A DNA stretch of 64,000 bases, taken from positions 883,259 through 947,258 of the forward strand of contig JACKDQ010000001.1 in assembly GCA_020633415.1 (NCBI GenBank), given 5' to 3'. Shown piece after piece: positions 25,182 through 34,495 of the stretch. Under the pieces are notes generated by a model. It did no database searches and was not told the DNA's origin. It saw only the letters and a list, made by a program, of their open reading frames with translations. The DNA is from Deltaproteobacteria bacterium (lineage in GTDB: Bacteria; Myxococcota_A; Polyangia; GCA-2747355). Position 1 is the stretch's first letter. Every line of letters begins with the position of its first letter. A program made the position numbers and the translations under genes.

Positions 25182-25676
25182 ATGGTCGCGCAACACAGCC
25201 CGCGGGTAGGCATCTTGATCGGGAGTTCAAGCGACCGCGAAGTGATGGACGGTGCGGTTGCTGTGCTCAAGAAGCTGGACATCCCGTGCGAGATGTTGGT
25301 GCGCTCGGCGCATCGTACGCCCGAACAGACCCGGGCCTATGTCGAGTCTGCTCGCCAACGCGGCATCGGCGTGCTGATCGCAGCAGCCGGGATGGCTGCG
25401 CATCTCGCCGGTGCGGTCGCCGCCCATACGACCTTGCCGGTGATCGGTGTGCCGATCGCTTCTGGCCCGCTACAGGGACAGGACGCGCTGTTGGCGACGG
25501 TCCAAATGCCAGCCGGAATTCCCGTAGCGACCGTGGCGATCGATGGCGCCAAGAACGCGGCCTACCTTGCCGCGCAGATCTTGGCCGTTTCCGATGCTGA
25601 TATCGCTGCCCGGCTGGCGGCTGAGCGCGCCGAGCGCGCCGAAGCGATCTTGGCCGAGCCGACGGTACAAGGCTAA
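25182..25676 (+). CDS. purE: N5-carboxyaminoimidazole ribonucleotide mutase
   Basis: 164 residues, cytoplasmic. Class I PurE motifs are complete: GSSSDREVM, the catalytic His in SAHRTPE, and AAGMAAHLAGAVAAHT. It converts N5-CAIR to CAIR in purine synthesis. No purK is adjacent; upstream is the larB-dehydrogenase pair, and LarB carries a domain of the same fold. The C-terminus ends in an Ala/Glu/Arg helix. The next gene (addB) starts 48 bases later. Confidence 0.95.
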   Translation: MVAQHSPRVGILIGSSSDREVMDGAVAVLKKLDIPCEMLVRSAHRTPEQTRAYVESARQRGIGVLIAAAGMAAHLAGAVAAHTTLPVIGVPIASGPLQGQDALLATVQMPAGIPVATVAIDGAKNAAYLAAQILAVSDADIAARLAAERAERAEAILAEPTVQG

Positions 25677-25724
25677 AAAAAGCACACGGTCGGGCGCGAT
25701 TGTCGGGTTATCGTTGCTCCGACG

Positions 25725-28700
25725 ATGGCTGAGCGAACGACAATCTACCTAAGCGACGACGGTGCACGTCGCCGGGACTTTGCCGCAGCCGCGCTGTTTG
25801 ACAGCGAACTCAGCCTTCGACCGCGCTGGTTGATCTGCGACGAGTTGATGGCGGCCTATGAGTTCGTTCACCGGGTCGTCGCCCGCGGCCGGCGCGCTTC
25901 GCGTACGGGCGTCGCCTTCAACGTTCATCGCGCGACGTTGACCCAGCTCGCCGGTGTGCTGGCCCGTCAGCCGCTTCTCGCCGCCGAGCTCGCCTTGGCC
26001 TCGCCGTTGGCTTGTCAGGCGATTTTGCGTCGGGTGGTCGCTTCGGCCAACGACCGGTTAGCGCACTATCGCACCGTCGCCGCGACGCGTGGCTTTTCTC
26101 GGGTGCTGTTGGCGACCTTTGAAGAATTGCGGCTAGAACGGCTTGAGGCCGAAGCCCTGGCAGCGCTCGAGCCAAACGGCGCCGAGCTAGCCGAGCTCTA
26201 TCGGGCGTACGATAGCGCGCTACGAGTCGCTGGTTTTGTCGACCAGGCGGCGCTTTACAAGTTGGCGATCTCGGCGATCACGCAGCCGCTCGACCCGATC
26301 GTGCTGCTCGACGTCGATCTCTCGGCGGGTCTCACGCGTCAGCTCGTTAACAAGCTCGCCGACCAGGGGACGCCGCTGACGATCGTCGCGCCGAGGGGCG
26401 AGGGAATCGAATTGCTCGCGGCCCGTGTTGCGGCGGCCGAGCAACCTGGCGCTAGCGCGCTCGAACAGCTCAAGCATCAGTTGTTTCTCGCCGATGCACC
26501 GCGTGCTGCGTTGGATCGAACTGTGAGCTTGCTATCTTTGGAGAGCAGTGCGGAGGAGTGTGCGGCAGTTGCCGAACAGATCCTCGAGCTCGCCAGTCAA
26601 AAGATACCCGGCGACGAGATCGCGATCTTCATGCGCGATCGTGCGCGTTACCTGCCGCTGGTCGAAGAAGCCCTCGGTCGTGCGGGTATCCCGTATTATT
26701 TGTCCGCAGGCGCAACAAGGCCCGATCCAGCCGGGCGCGCGTTGTTGCTGCTCTTGCGCTGTCGCCAGGAAAACCTCTCGGCGGCGGCGTTTGTCGAGTT
26801 TCTCTCGCTACAACAGCTGCCGACCGAGCGCGCGACCAGCGCGCGCTGGGAAAGAGCGATCGCCCGGGCCAACATTACCGAAGGCCTCGACGCCTGGCGT
26901 ATTGGACTAGATGCGTTGCGGCAGGAACTGCAGCTGCAGTCGGAGCGTTTGCCCGATGACGACCCCTACCGCTACGTTGTCGAGCAGCAGCTTGAGGATG
27001 TCGCCAGTGTTGAGGCCCATTGCCTCCCGATTCTTGAACGTTTGCTGGAGTTGCCAGAACAGGCGAGCTTTTCAAGCTGGGTTGCCCTGCTTGGCGATCT
27101 GGCTGGTGAGACGTTGCGCCAGCGCGAGCGCGTCTGTCAGCTGCTCGACGAGCTCGCGGCGCTTGGTGAACAGCTCGTTTCGCTAGCCGAGGTTGTCGAC
27201 TTGTTGGGTTACCGCCTGGCTAATCTGGTCGATGCGGGCGGAGACCGTCCCTACGGGAGAGTCTTTGTCGGTGATGTCGAGGCGGCGCGGGCGCGCGTTT
27301 TTCACACGGTATTTGTCGTTGGTATCGCTGAGCGGGTTTTCCCGCGCAAGCTGCTACAGGACCCGGTGTTGCTCGATGAGCAGCGCCGCGTATTGGCCGC
27401 AGGACTTCGCGTCGCTGAGCAGCGGCAGCAACGCGAGCGTCAGCTGTTCCGCGCAGCGATCGGTGCCGCGGAACATCGTGTGGTGCTCTGCTGTCCACAG
27501 CGTCATGGCGGGCGTGTGGTTGTGCCATCGTTTTACTTGCTCGAAGCCGCACGGCTGTTCGATGTCGATCTGGCGTCGTACCAGCGATGTCGATCGTTGG
27601 ACGATCGCGACTACGATCTGGATTTACTGGCCGAGCTCGAGGCCCAGGGCGTCGGACAGCCGGTCGATCCACTGCGCGGCTCACTGGCCCATCTGCACGA
27701 TCATCGCTTCTTGATCGAAAGCCTGCGCCTGCAGTGGCAGCGCGGCGGCCGTCGGCTCGGCCCTGCCGACGGGCTTTGGTTGGAATCGCCAAGTGCGCGC
27801 GACGTGCTGCGCGAACGCGCCTTGAGCAAGCCCCAGTCGGTTAGCGGCCTGGAGCGTTTTGTTCGCTGTCCCTATCAGTTCTATCTAGGCAGTGTGTTGC
27901 GACTGCGGCCTTCATTGCCGATCGCCGCGCCCGTCGTTGGTATCGACGCGCAAACCCGCGGCGAGCTGTTGCACAGGCTGCAGTTTCTAGTCTACCAGCG
28001 TTTGCGGCAAGAGGGTTCACTGCCGCTGCGCCTTGATCAATTGGAAGATGCGTTGCAGTTGCTGGACGAGGTGTCAGCATTGTTTTTCCAGCATCAAGGT
28101 CGCCGACTCGCTCAGCACGATGGCGTGTTGTGGCGCCAGACCTGCGAGGCGCTGATGGCCGATTTGCGAGGCTGGCTGCGCCGCGAGGCAGATGGCGAGC
28201 CGGTCGAGCCGATCGCCTTCGAGTATGCCTTTGGTGTGGGCAAACAGTTTGAGTCGGATCACGCGAGCTCCGAGCAGCCCGCACAGGTCGAAGGTGTGCA
28301 GTTTCGCGGGGCGATCGACCTGATCGTTCGTCGTGGCGATCGCGGATTGCGTGTGGTCGACTACAAGACCGGTCGGCCCGATTCGCGCGCGGATTTGCAG
28401 GTGCGCGGTCGGCTGCAGCGGGTGCTCTACGGCATGTGCTACGAGGCGCTAAACCCCGGTGAGCTGGTGGTCGAAGGTGAGCTCTACTACTGTACGCAGA
28501 TCGGTTCTTACAATCGGCTGCGCGTCGCGCTGACAGCCGAGCTGCGCGAGCAGGCGGCGCGCTTGCTGAGCGTTGTGCTCTCGATGGTTGAGCAGGGCCG
28601 GCTGCCCGCTGCACCCGAACCGGACTGCAGCTACTGCGACTATTTAGCGATTTGTGGTCGCGATGCGGCAAGCCGTTGGCGCGGCAAGAACGAACGCAAG

Positions 28701-28748
28701 CGCCCCGAAGGTTGGCTCGCCGATCTGCAGCGGATTCGTGGACGTTGA
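25725..28748 (+). CDS. addB: AddB-type helicase-nuclease subunit
   Basis: 1007 residues. The C-terminal third holds a PD-(D/E)XK nuclease (FRGAIDLI near 857, VVDYKTG near 878). An iron-sulfur cluster is implied by RFVRCPYQFYL before the nuclease and CSYCDYLAIC (about residues 966-976) after it, as in AddB. The N-terminal two thirds is UvrD-like in organisation, but I see no Walker A P-loop at the start, so this half is probably an inactive helicase fold, as in several AddB proteins. With AddA it resects double-strand breaks for RecA. Its stop is one base before the addA start. Confidence 0.9.
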   Translation: MAERTTIYLSDDGARRRDFAAAALFDSELSLRPRWLICDELMAAYEFVHRVVARGRRASRTGVAFNVHRATLTQLAGVLARQPLLAAELALASPLACQAILRRVVASANDRLAHYRTVAATRGFSRVLLATFEELRLERLEAEALAALEPNGAELAELYRAYDSALRVAGFVDQAALYKLAISAITQPLDPIVLLDVDLSAGLTRQLVNKLADQGTPLTIVAPRGEGIELLAARVAAAEQPGASALEQLKHQLFLADAPRAALDRTVSLLSLESSAEECAAVAEQILELASQKIPGDEIAIFMRDRARYLPLVEEALGRAGIPYYLSAGATRPDPAGRALLLLLRCRQENLSAAAFVEFLSLQQLPTERATSARWERAIARANITEGLDAWRIGLDALRQELQLQSERLPDDDPYRYVVEQQLEDVASVEAHCLPILERLLELPEQASFSSWVALLGDLAGETLRQRERVCQLLDELAALGEQLVSLAEVVDLLGYRLANLVDAGGDRPYGRVFVGDVEAARARVFHTVFVVGIAERVFPRKLLQDPVLLDEQRRVLAAGLRVAEQRQQRERQLFRAAIGAAEHRVVLCCPQRHGGRVVVPSFYLLEAARLFDVDLASYQRCRSLDDRDYDLDLLAELEAQGVGQPVDPLRGSLAHLHDHRFLIESLRLQWQRGGRRLGPADGLWLESPSARDVLRERALSKPQSVSGLERFVRCPYQFYLGSVLRLRPSLPIAAPVVGIDAQTRGELLHRLQFLVYQRLRQEGSLPLRLDQLEDALQLLDEVSALFFQHQGRRLAQHDGVLWRQTCEALMADLRGWLRREADGEPVEPIAFEYAFGVGKQFESDHASSEQPAQVEGVQFRGAIDLIVRRGDRGLRVVDYKTGRPDSRADLQVRGRLQRVLYGMCYEALNPGELVVEGELYYCTQIGSYNRLRVALTAELREQAARLLSVVLSMVEQGRLPAAPEPDCSYCDYLAICGRDAASRWRGKNERKRPEGWLADLQRIRGR

Positions 28749-28749
28749 G

Positions 28750-31700
28750 ATGGTTGAGCAGCTGACCGATAGCGCCGCAAGGGAAAGGATCGCTCAGGCG
28801 ATCGACGAATCGCAGTTCGTCGAGGCTGCCGCGGGGACCGGCAAGACGCACGTTCTAATCGATCGGATCGAGGCTGTGATCCGTAGCGGTGCCGGCGAGT
28901 TGGCCTCGATGGTCGTGGTGACCTTTACCGAGAAGGCCGCCGGAGAGCTCAAGCTGCGAATTCGCCGGCGATTGCGCGATGCGTTGGGCCAGCTGGAAGG
29001 AGAACAGCACCGTCGCGTTCTCGATGCACTCTACCAGTTTGAGCGGGCGCAGGTCAGCACGATCCACGGCTTCTGCGCTGACCTGCTACGCGAATACCCA
29101 CTGGCCGCGGGCGTCGATCCTGATTTCGAAGTGCTCGGTGATGCGATCGGTAGTCGTCGCCTATTCGATCGGGTGTTCTTTGACTGGTTCAACCGTCGGC
29201 GGCCGGAAGAGGCGTCGGCGTTAGCCATCGTTCTTTCGCGCAACGAGCGGCGATGCTTCGATCGCTTGCGCGATGCGGCCTGGCGCTTCGCCGAGCACTG
29301 TGAATTGGCTGCGGCCTGGCAGGACCAGGCTGCGCCAAGCGAGCAGTTGGGGCAGTGGCTGATCGCGCAAATCCTCGCTGTGGCCGATGCGGGTTACGCG
29401 TTGGTGCGGGCGGGCGGAGTGGAAGAGGGGCGCCTTTCGGTGCTGCTCGACACAGCGGGAGAACTTCGCGCGCTCGAGCAGGCAACCCAACACCAGCTCG
29501 ACCGGCGCTTCGATCGTCTGTGTCGCGAGTTGCCCTACCTGATTCGTCGCCTCGGTCGGCGGGGGAAGCTGGCCCCGTTGACGGCCCAGCTCACTCAACT
29601 CCAGGGCGAGTTGGAGCGCTATCAGCTGACCGTCGGTGCGCATCTCGCGCCCGAGCTGCGCGGCGAGCTGATGGCGGTGGTGCGGTCCTACCAGCACGAG
29701 AAGTTGCGGGCTGCGAAGCTTGATTTCACCGATCTGCTGCGGTTGACGCGCCAGATGCTCGAGCGTGATGCGAGCCTGCGTCGAGCGCTGCGACAGCGAT
29801 TTTCTCATTTCTTCGTCGACGAATTTCAGGACACCGATCCGCTGCAGGCCGAGATCATCTTCTGTTTGGCCGCGCCAGCTGAGGCCGAGGCCGTCGACGC
29901 TGCGCCAGGTGCTGGTCGCTTGTTTGTCGTCGGCGATCCCAAGCAAAGCATCTATCGCTTTCGGCGCGCCGAGATCGAGCTCTATCAACGCGCTAAGGCG
30001 CGCCTCGCGGCGCTACCCGAGCAAACGATGCGCTCTGCGGTGTTGGAGTTGTCGACGAGCTATCGAGCTGTTCCTGACATTCAGCACGCGGTCAACGCGG
30101 CATTTTCGCCGCTGCTGGTCGAAGGCGATGGTCAGCCTGGTTACGTGCCGCTGTGTCCGCACCGTCCAGCGATTCCCTGGGTCGATGGTATGTCGACGGC
30201 GAGCGACGCTCCCCAAGCGGTTGCAGCGCGGCAGCCAGCGCTATTGGCGTTGCCGCTTTCGCCGGCTGGGCTGCCCGAGCGGCTGGCTGCATGTCGGGCC
30301 CGCGAACCCGCCGCGGTGGCGGCGCTAATCGCCCAGCTGATCGGTTCGGGGCATTATCGCGTGCGCGGCACGGCCGGCACGTTGGTGCCGTTGGCTGCTG
30401 AACACTTCTGCCTGCTGTTCCGTCGGCTGCGAGCCGGTGGGCGCGACTTAAGTTTGCCCTACGCGGAAGCGCTCCGTCGCTGGGGCATCGCGCACGGTAT
30501 CGCGGGGACTCAGGCGTTCTTTTGGCGTGACGAGATCGAGGTGCTGCGCCACGCGTTGCGAGCGATCGAATGGCCCGATGACCAGCTTGCGATCTACGCG
30601 ACACTTCACGGTCCGCTGTTCGGCCTCGACGATGAGTCCTTGCTGCTCTACCAGCAGGCGGGTGGGCGTTTCGATGCTCGCTTGGCCGAGCAGGGGGACT
30701 GCGAAGGCTTCGACCCACGGATCGTGCAAGCGCTGCGCCTGATGAATCGCCTACATCGCGGGCGCAACCGTCGGCCTCTCGCCGATACCATCGGTCGTCT
30801 GTTGGCGGCAACGCGGGCGATGACGATGTTTCATCTGCGGCCGGATGGCGAGCTAGCCGTGGCTGCTGTCGATCGACTGCTGGATTTGGCGCGGGCATTC
30901 GAGCAGACCGACGCGCTTTCGTTTCGCGCGTTCGTCGATTACCTCGATCAACAGGCCGATAGCGCAGCGTCGGACGACGGCGGATCGATTTCACGCGGCG
31001 GCGTGCAGATGATGACTGTTCATCGGGCGAAAGGACTGCAATTCCCGGTGGTGGTGCTGGTCGATGTGGCAACGACCGCCAACACGAGGTTGCCCTCCTC
31101 AGCGAGCGATCGCGCCGCGGGTTTGTACGCGCAGGAGATCTGCGGTTGCCGGCCGAACGAGTTGCTCGTCCGCCAGGATGCCGAGCTGGCCAAGCAGCAG
31201 GCCGAAGACGTGCGCCTGCTTTACGTCGCGGCGACACGTGCGCAGGATATCCTGGTGCTGCCGCTGCCGGCTGACGGTTTGCCCAAGGAAAGTTGGCTGG
31301 CGCCACTGTCGCCGGTCTTCGAAGGGGCAGTTCGCCTAACCAGCGGGCTGCCCGGTGGCGCTGCGCGGAGCGTAGACGACGGGATGTTGATCGGTCAGGC
31401 CGGACTGTATCGTCCGCGGCGCGGTGAGCATCACGTGTTGTGGTGGGACTTTGAGCAGTTGCAGGCCGAAGCTCCTCGGCAGGCGCCGATTCGCCACTAT
31501 GCGCTGCTGGAGCGAGATGGGCCACAGGCCAGCCAAAGCGTCGAACGATACGCGACCTGGCAAAGCCGCGCCGATGCGGACCGTCTTCAGCTACAGCAGC
31601 CGCTTTGCCGTTGGCGGGCCGCCACCGAAGTGGCTCACCGTGGCGCGAGTTGGGCCAGCGCTGCGGCTGACGCGGTGGAAATCTGGGAAGTCGAGCGCGC

Positions 31701-32163
31701 CGATCAACTCACGGTTGGTGGATTGCGCTACGGAAACCTGATGCACCGCGCGCTGGAATTTCTGGATTTCGATCGCGCAGTGGACGACACGGCGTATCGC
31801 CGAGCGATCATCGCCTCGGCGGCCGATGAGCTGTGCGCATCGCAAGCGGAACGAGCGTTAGCTGATCAACAGCTCGCAAAGACGGTCGCGCATCCCTTGA
31901 TGCAGCGTGCACGTCGTGCCAAGGCGCTTTATCGCGAGGCACCGATCGCCTTTTTGTTCGGTGAGGAGCCAACGCTGGTCGACGGAATCGTCGACCTGGT
32001 GTTCGTCGATCAGCACGATTGCCTTCACGTGGTTGACTACAAGACCGATAGTCAACCGACGCTCGGTCAGATCGCCGCCTACCGTCGCCAGGTTGCGCTC
32101 TATCTCGATTGCTTGCGCGTGTTGAGCGATGGTCGAGTCAGGGGCCATCTGCTGTTCGTTTAG
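28750..32163 (+). CDS. addA: AddA-type UvrD helicase-nuclease subunit
   Basis: 1137 residues from ATG 28750, one base after the addB stop. It has an SF1 helicase core: Walker A AAAGTGKT (26-33), VVTFTEKAAGELKLR, Walker B VDEFQDTDPLQ (near 355), GDPKQSIYRFRRAEI, and VHRAKGLQFPVVVLVD plus VAATRAQDILVLP. At the C-terminus is a PD-(D/E)XK nuclease (LVDGIVDLVF, VVDYKTD, about residues 1077-1100). It unwinds and degrades DNA ends with AddB. RecB shares the layout, but with AddB next door and no RecC/RecD, AddA is the better name. A Chi-like control site cannot be deduced. Confidence 0.93.
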   Translation: MVEQLTDSAARERIAQAIDESQFVEAAAGTGKTHVLIDRIEAVIRSGAGELASMVVVTFTEKAAGELKLRIRRRLRDALGQLEGEQHRRVLDALYQFERAQVSTIHGFCADLLREYPLAAGVDPDFEVLGDAIGSRRLFDRVFFDWFNRRRPEEASALAIVLSRNERRCFDRLRDAAWRFAEHCELAAAWQDQAAPSEQLGQWLIAQILAVADAGYALVRAGGVEEGRLSVLLDTAGELRALEQATQHQLDRRFDRLCRELPYLIRRLGRRGKLAPLTAQLTQLQGELERYQLTVGAHLAPELRGELMAVVRSYQHEKLRAAKLDFTDLLRLTRQMLERDASLRRALRQRFSHFFVDEFQDTDPLQAEIIFCLAAPAEAEAVDAAPGAGRLFVVGDPKQSIYRFRRAEIELYQRAKARLAALPEQTMRSAVLELSTSYRAVPDIQHAVNAAFSPLLVEGDGQPGYVPLCPHRPAIPWVDGMSTASDAPQAVAARQPALLALPLSPAGLPERLAACRAREPAAVAALIAQLIGSGHYRVRGTAGTLVPLAAEHFCLLFRRLRAGGRDLSLPYAEALRRWGIAHGIAGTQAFFWRDEIEVLRHALRAIEWPDDQLAIYATLHGPLFGLDDESLLLYQQAGGRFDARLAEQGDCEGFDPRIVQALRLMNRLHRGRNRRPLADTIGRLLAATRAMTMFHLRPDGELAVAAVDRLLDLARAFEQTDALSFRAFVDYLDQQADSAASDDGGSISRGGVQMMTVHRAKGLQFPVVVLVDVATTANTRLPSSASDRAAGLYAQEICGCRPNELLVRQDAELAKQQAEDVRLLYVAATRAQDILVLPLPADGLPKESWLAPLSPVFEGAVRLTSGLPGGAARSVDDGMLIGQAGLYRPRRGEHHVLWWDFEQLQAEAPRQAPIRHYALLERDGPQASQSVERYATWQSRADADRLQLQQPLCRWRAATEVAHRGASWASAAADAVEIWEVERADQLTVGGLRYGNLMHRALEFLDFDRAVDDTAYRRAIIASAADELCASQAERALADQQLAKTVAHPLMQRARRAKALYREAPIAFLFGEEPTLVDGIVDLVFVDQHDCLHVVDYKTDSQPTLGQIAAYRRQVALYLDCLRVLSDGRVRGHLLFV

Positions 32164-32200
32164 CTTGCGCAAGCGTTCCTAACTATTGGGTTAAATTAAT
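32163..32200 (+). promoter_or_regulatory. Palindrome and AT-rich island before the GAF histidine kinase gene
   Basis: The perfect palindrome GCTTGCGCAAGC (32163-32174) begins inside the addA stop codon and is followed by an unusually AT-rich patch, GGTTAAATTAAT (32189-32200). It may end the addA transcript, bind a regulator, or hold a -10-like element for the next gene. No clean -35 box is seen. Confidence 0.3.
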
Positions 32201-32251
32201 GCCGCGGCGGCGGTGGTGGCGGCAAAACAACCGGTGTAAGCTGCCGTCGTT

Positions 32252-34495
32252 TTGACACGACAAGAGTCAGCGCGCACGAGCAGCATCCATGACCTCGAGC
32301 TGTTGGCAAACGTAGCCGAGGCGCTCTCGTCGTTAAGCATCAGCTCGCAGCTTTGGCGAGTGGTTGAGTTGTTGCACCGTCAGTTTGGCTTCGAATGCGC
32401 GGTGCTCGGCCTAATCGATGGCGAGAGCGTGCGTATTCGTGCGGCGATTCACCGAGGGCCCGATGGACCAGTGCGTGTTGACGTCGGTGACCGGATCGCG
32501 CTGGGAGAGGGGCCGGTCGGTCATGTTGCCGTCGACGGCCGAGCGCGCTTTGCCGGTGAAGGCTTGATGCCGACGACGCACATCGAGGGGCTTGGTCTGG
32601 CCTGTAGCGAGCTTTGCGTACCACTTGCGGTGGGCGATCGGCAAACGGGGGTGATCTGCGTGCGTAGCGAGCGCGCCGACGCGTTCGCCGAGCAAGATCT
32701 TCACCTCTTACAAGTGATCGCCGCGTTGATCGCGCCCGCCCTCGAGACCGCGCAAGCCTATGAGCTGGAGCGTCGGCGCGTACGCCAGATCCGCCTGGTT
32801 AACGAGATCAGCCGACTGATCTCTTCCTCGCTCCACCGCGAGGAGGTCGCGACGCTGGCTTGCGATACGATCATCGACTCGCTCAACGTGACCTTTGCCG
32901 GCGTCTACCTTTGTGAGGACAGTGGCGGATTGACGCGGGTCGGACAGGGCGCTCGCCGCCCGTTACATGGCGATCAGACCAGACTGTCAGCCGAACAACT
33001 GCTCGGGCCGATCCTCCGCGACCGCGTGTTCGAACAGGGCCACACCGAGCGTCTTTCGCAACTGTCTCTCGACAGCGACTATCGCCGGCGCGCCGAAGAG
33101 ACCCGCAGCGCCGTGCTCGTACCGCTGCGACTTGCTGGTGAGGTGATCGGCGTTCTCCTCGTTGAAGACACCGATCCCGCTCGCTTTACGGTTGAGGATG
33201 AGCGTCTGCTGGAGAATCTCGCGGGCTTCATCGGTCAGGCGATCGATAACGCGCGGTTGTTTGAGTCGCAGCGCCGTCGCTGGCAGCAGCTGCTGCTGAT
33301 CAACGAAGTCGCGCGGATGTCTACCTCATCGCTCGAGCTCAGCAAGATTCTCGAGATGACCGTTACCCACGCTCGCGATCGTTTTGACTACCACGCTGTG
33401 TCTTTGATGCTCGTTGAGGGTTCCAAGGTTGTCGTGCGCGCCATAGCTTGTGCCGAGAGCGCGCAGATCGGTATCGGCTATGAGGAGCCGATCGGCTTCG
33501 GCATCGCGGGCACAACTGTGCGCAATGGGCGAACATTGCTGCTCACCGACCCAGAGCAATTCGGCGGAAGTACGCCAGCGACACCGGGCGTGACCAGCAT
33601 CCTTTCTGTGCCGCTGGTTGCGAGCTCTCGCTGTATCGGTGTGTTGCAGGTTCAGCGCGAGGATCCGCGTGTGTTGAACGTGCACGATCGCGTGGTGATG
33701 GAGACGCTCGCCGAGTCGGTCGCTGGGGCGATCGCCAACGCGAGGTCGCTCGAGGAGAACGAACGGCTGCGCCGTGAACTCAATCAGATGCTCGTGCACG
33801 ACTTGCGCAATCCGTTGCAGTCGGTGCTCGTTGCTTTCGGTGAGATCGAGCGCCATGTCGGTTTGCCGACGACGACCCAAGACGCCGTTGGCAGCGGACT
33901 GCGCTGCGCTGAAGAGATGCTGCACATGATCAACAGCCTGCTCGACGTGTCGCGTTTTGAAGCAGGAAAGATGCAGATCCGTCCGATGCCTGCCGCGCTC
34001 AACGATCACTTGCGGGCGGTGGTGCATCGGCTAGCACCATTAGCGCGTAACCGCGACACCAAGATCGAGCTCGAACTCTGCTCTGACCTCCCAGTTTTGC
34101 GACTCGACCACGAGTTGATCAGTCGAATGGTCACGAACTTGATCGGTAACGCGATCAAATTCACTGCGGGCGGGACGATTGTTGTTTCCACTCGTTTGAT
34201 TGATCCCGAAGACGCGCTTGCCGACGGGCGGAGTAGAGCTTTTGCCGCGGCGTATGTGGAACTGACAGTTCGCGACGATGGCGAAGGCATTCCAGAGGCA
34301 GAACATCGAAGGATTTTCGATGCCTTTGGTCAGGTTGACAGCCGGCGGAGCGGCTTGCGGATGTCGAGCGGCCTGGGACTTTCGCTCTGTAAGTATGTGG
34401 TCGAAGGACATCGCGGTAAGATCTGGGTTGAAAGTACGCCAGGCGAGGGGGCGACCTTTTTCGTCGCGCTGCCGGTGGGCGAGGACGCACGGTGA
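32252..34495 (+). CDS. Cytoplasmic histidine kinase with three GAF-type domains
   Basis: 747 residues from TTG 32252, the first usable start after an in-frame stop at 32237. No membrane helix is seen. Three GAF-like domains occupy about residues 15-170, 180-335 and 345-500 (for example GEGPVGHVAVDGRARFAGEG, AVLVPLRLAGEVIGVLLVED and SILSVPLVASSRCIGVLQV). Then HisKA with His516 in MLVHDLRNPLQSV, and HATPase with NLIGNAIKF, DDGEGIP and SSGLGLSLCKYV. It senses a small ligand or redox state through GAF domains. It overlaps the Ser/Thr kinase gene by GTGA, and no response regulator is adjacent. Confidence 0.93.
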   Translation: MTRQESARTSSIHDLELLANVAEALSSLSISSQLWRVVELLHRQFGFECAVLGLIDGESVRIRAAIHRGPDGPVRVDVGDRIALGEGPVGHVAVDGRARFAGEGLMPTTHIEGLGLACSELCVPLAVGDRQTGVICVRSERADAFAEQDLHLLQVIAALIAPALETAQAYELERRRVRQIRLVNEISRLISSSLHREEVATLACDTIIDSLNVTFAGVYLCEDSGGLTRVGQGARRPLHGDQTRLSAEQLLGPILRDRVFEQGHTERLSQLSLDSDYRRRAEETRSAVLVPLRLAGEVIGVLLVEDTDPARFTVEDERLLENLAGFIGQAIDNARLFESQRRRWQQLLLINEVARMSTSSLELSKILEMTVTHARDRFDYHAVSLMLVEGSKVVVRAIACAESAQIGIGYEEPIGFGIAGTTVRNGRTLLLTDPEQFGGSTPATPGVTSILSVPLVASSRCIGVLQVQREDPRVLNVHDRVVMETLAESVAGAIANARSLEENERLRRELNQMLVHDLRNPLQSVLVAFGEIERHVGLPTTTQDAVGSGLRCAEEMLHMINSLLDVSRFEAGKMQIRPMPAALNDHLRAVVHRLAPLARNRDTKIELELCSDLPVLRLDHELISRMVTNLIGNAIKFTAGGTIVVSTRLIDPEDALADGRSRAFAAAYVELTVRDDGEGIPEAEHRRIFDAFGQVDSRRSGLRMSSGLGLSLCKYVVEGHRGKIWVESTPGEGATFFVALPVGEDAR

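Noticed and set aside
30092..31525. 477-residue minus-strand frame inside addA
   Set aside because: Arg/Pro/Ala-rich, no domain, and fully inside the addA helicase core.
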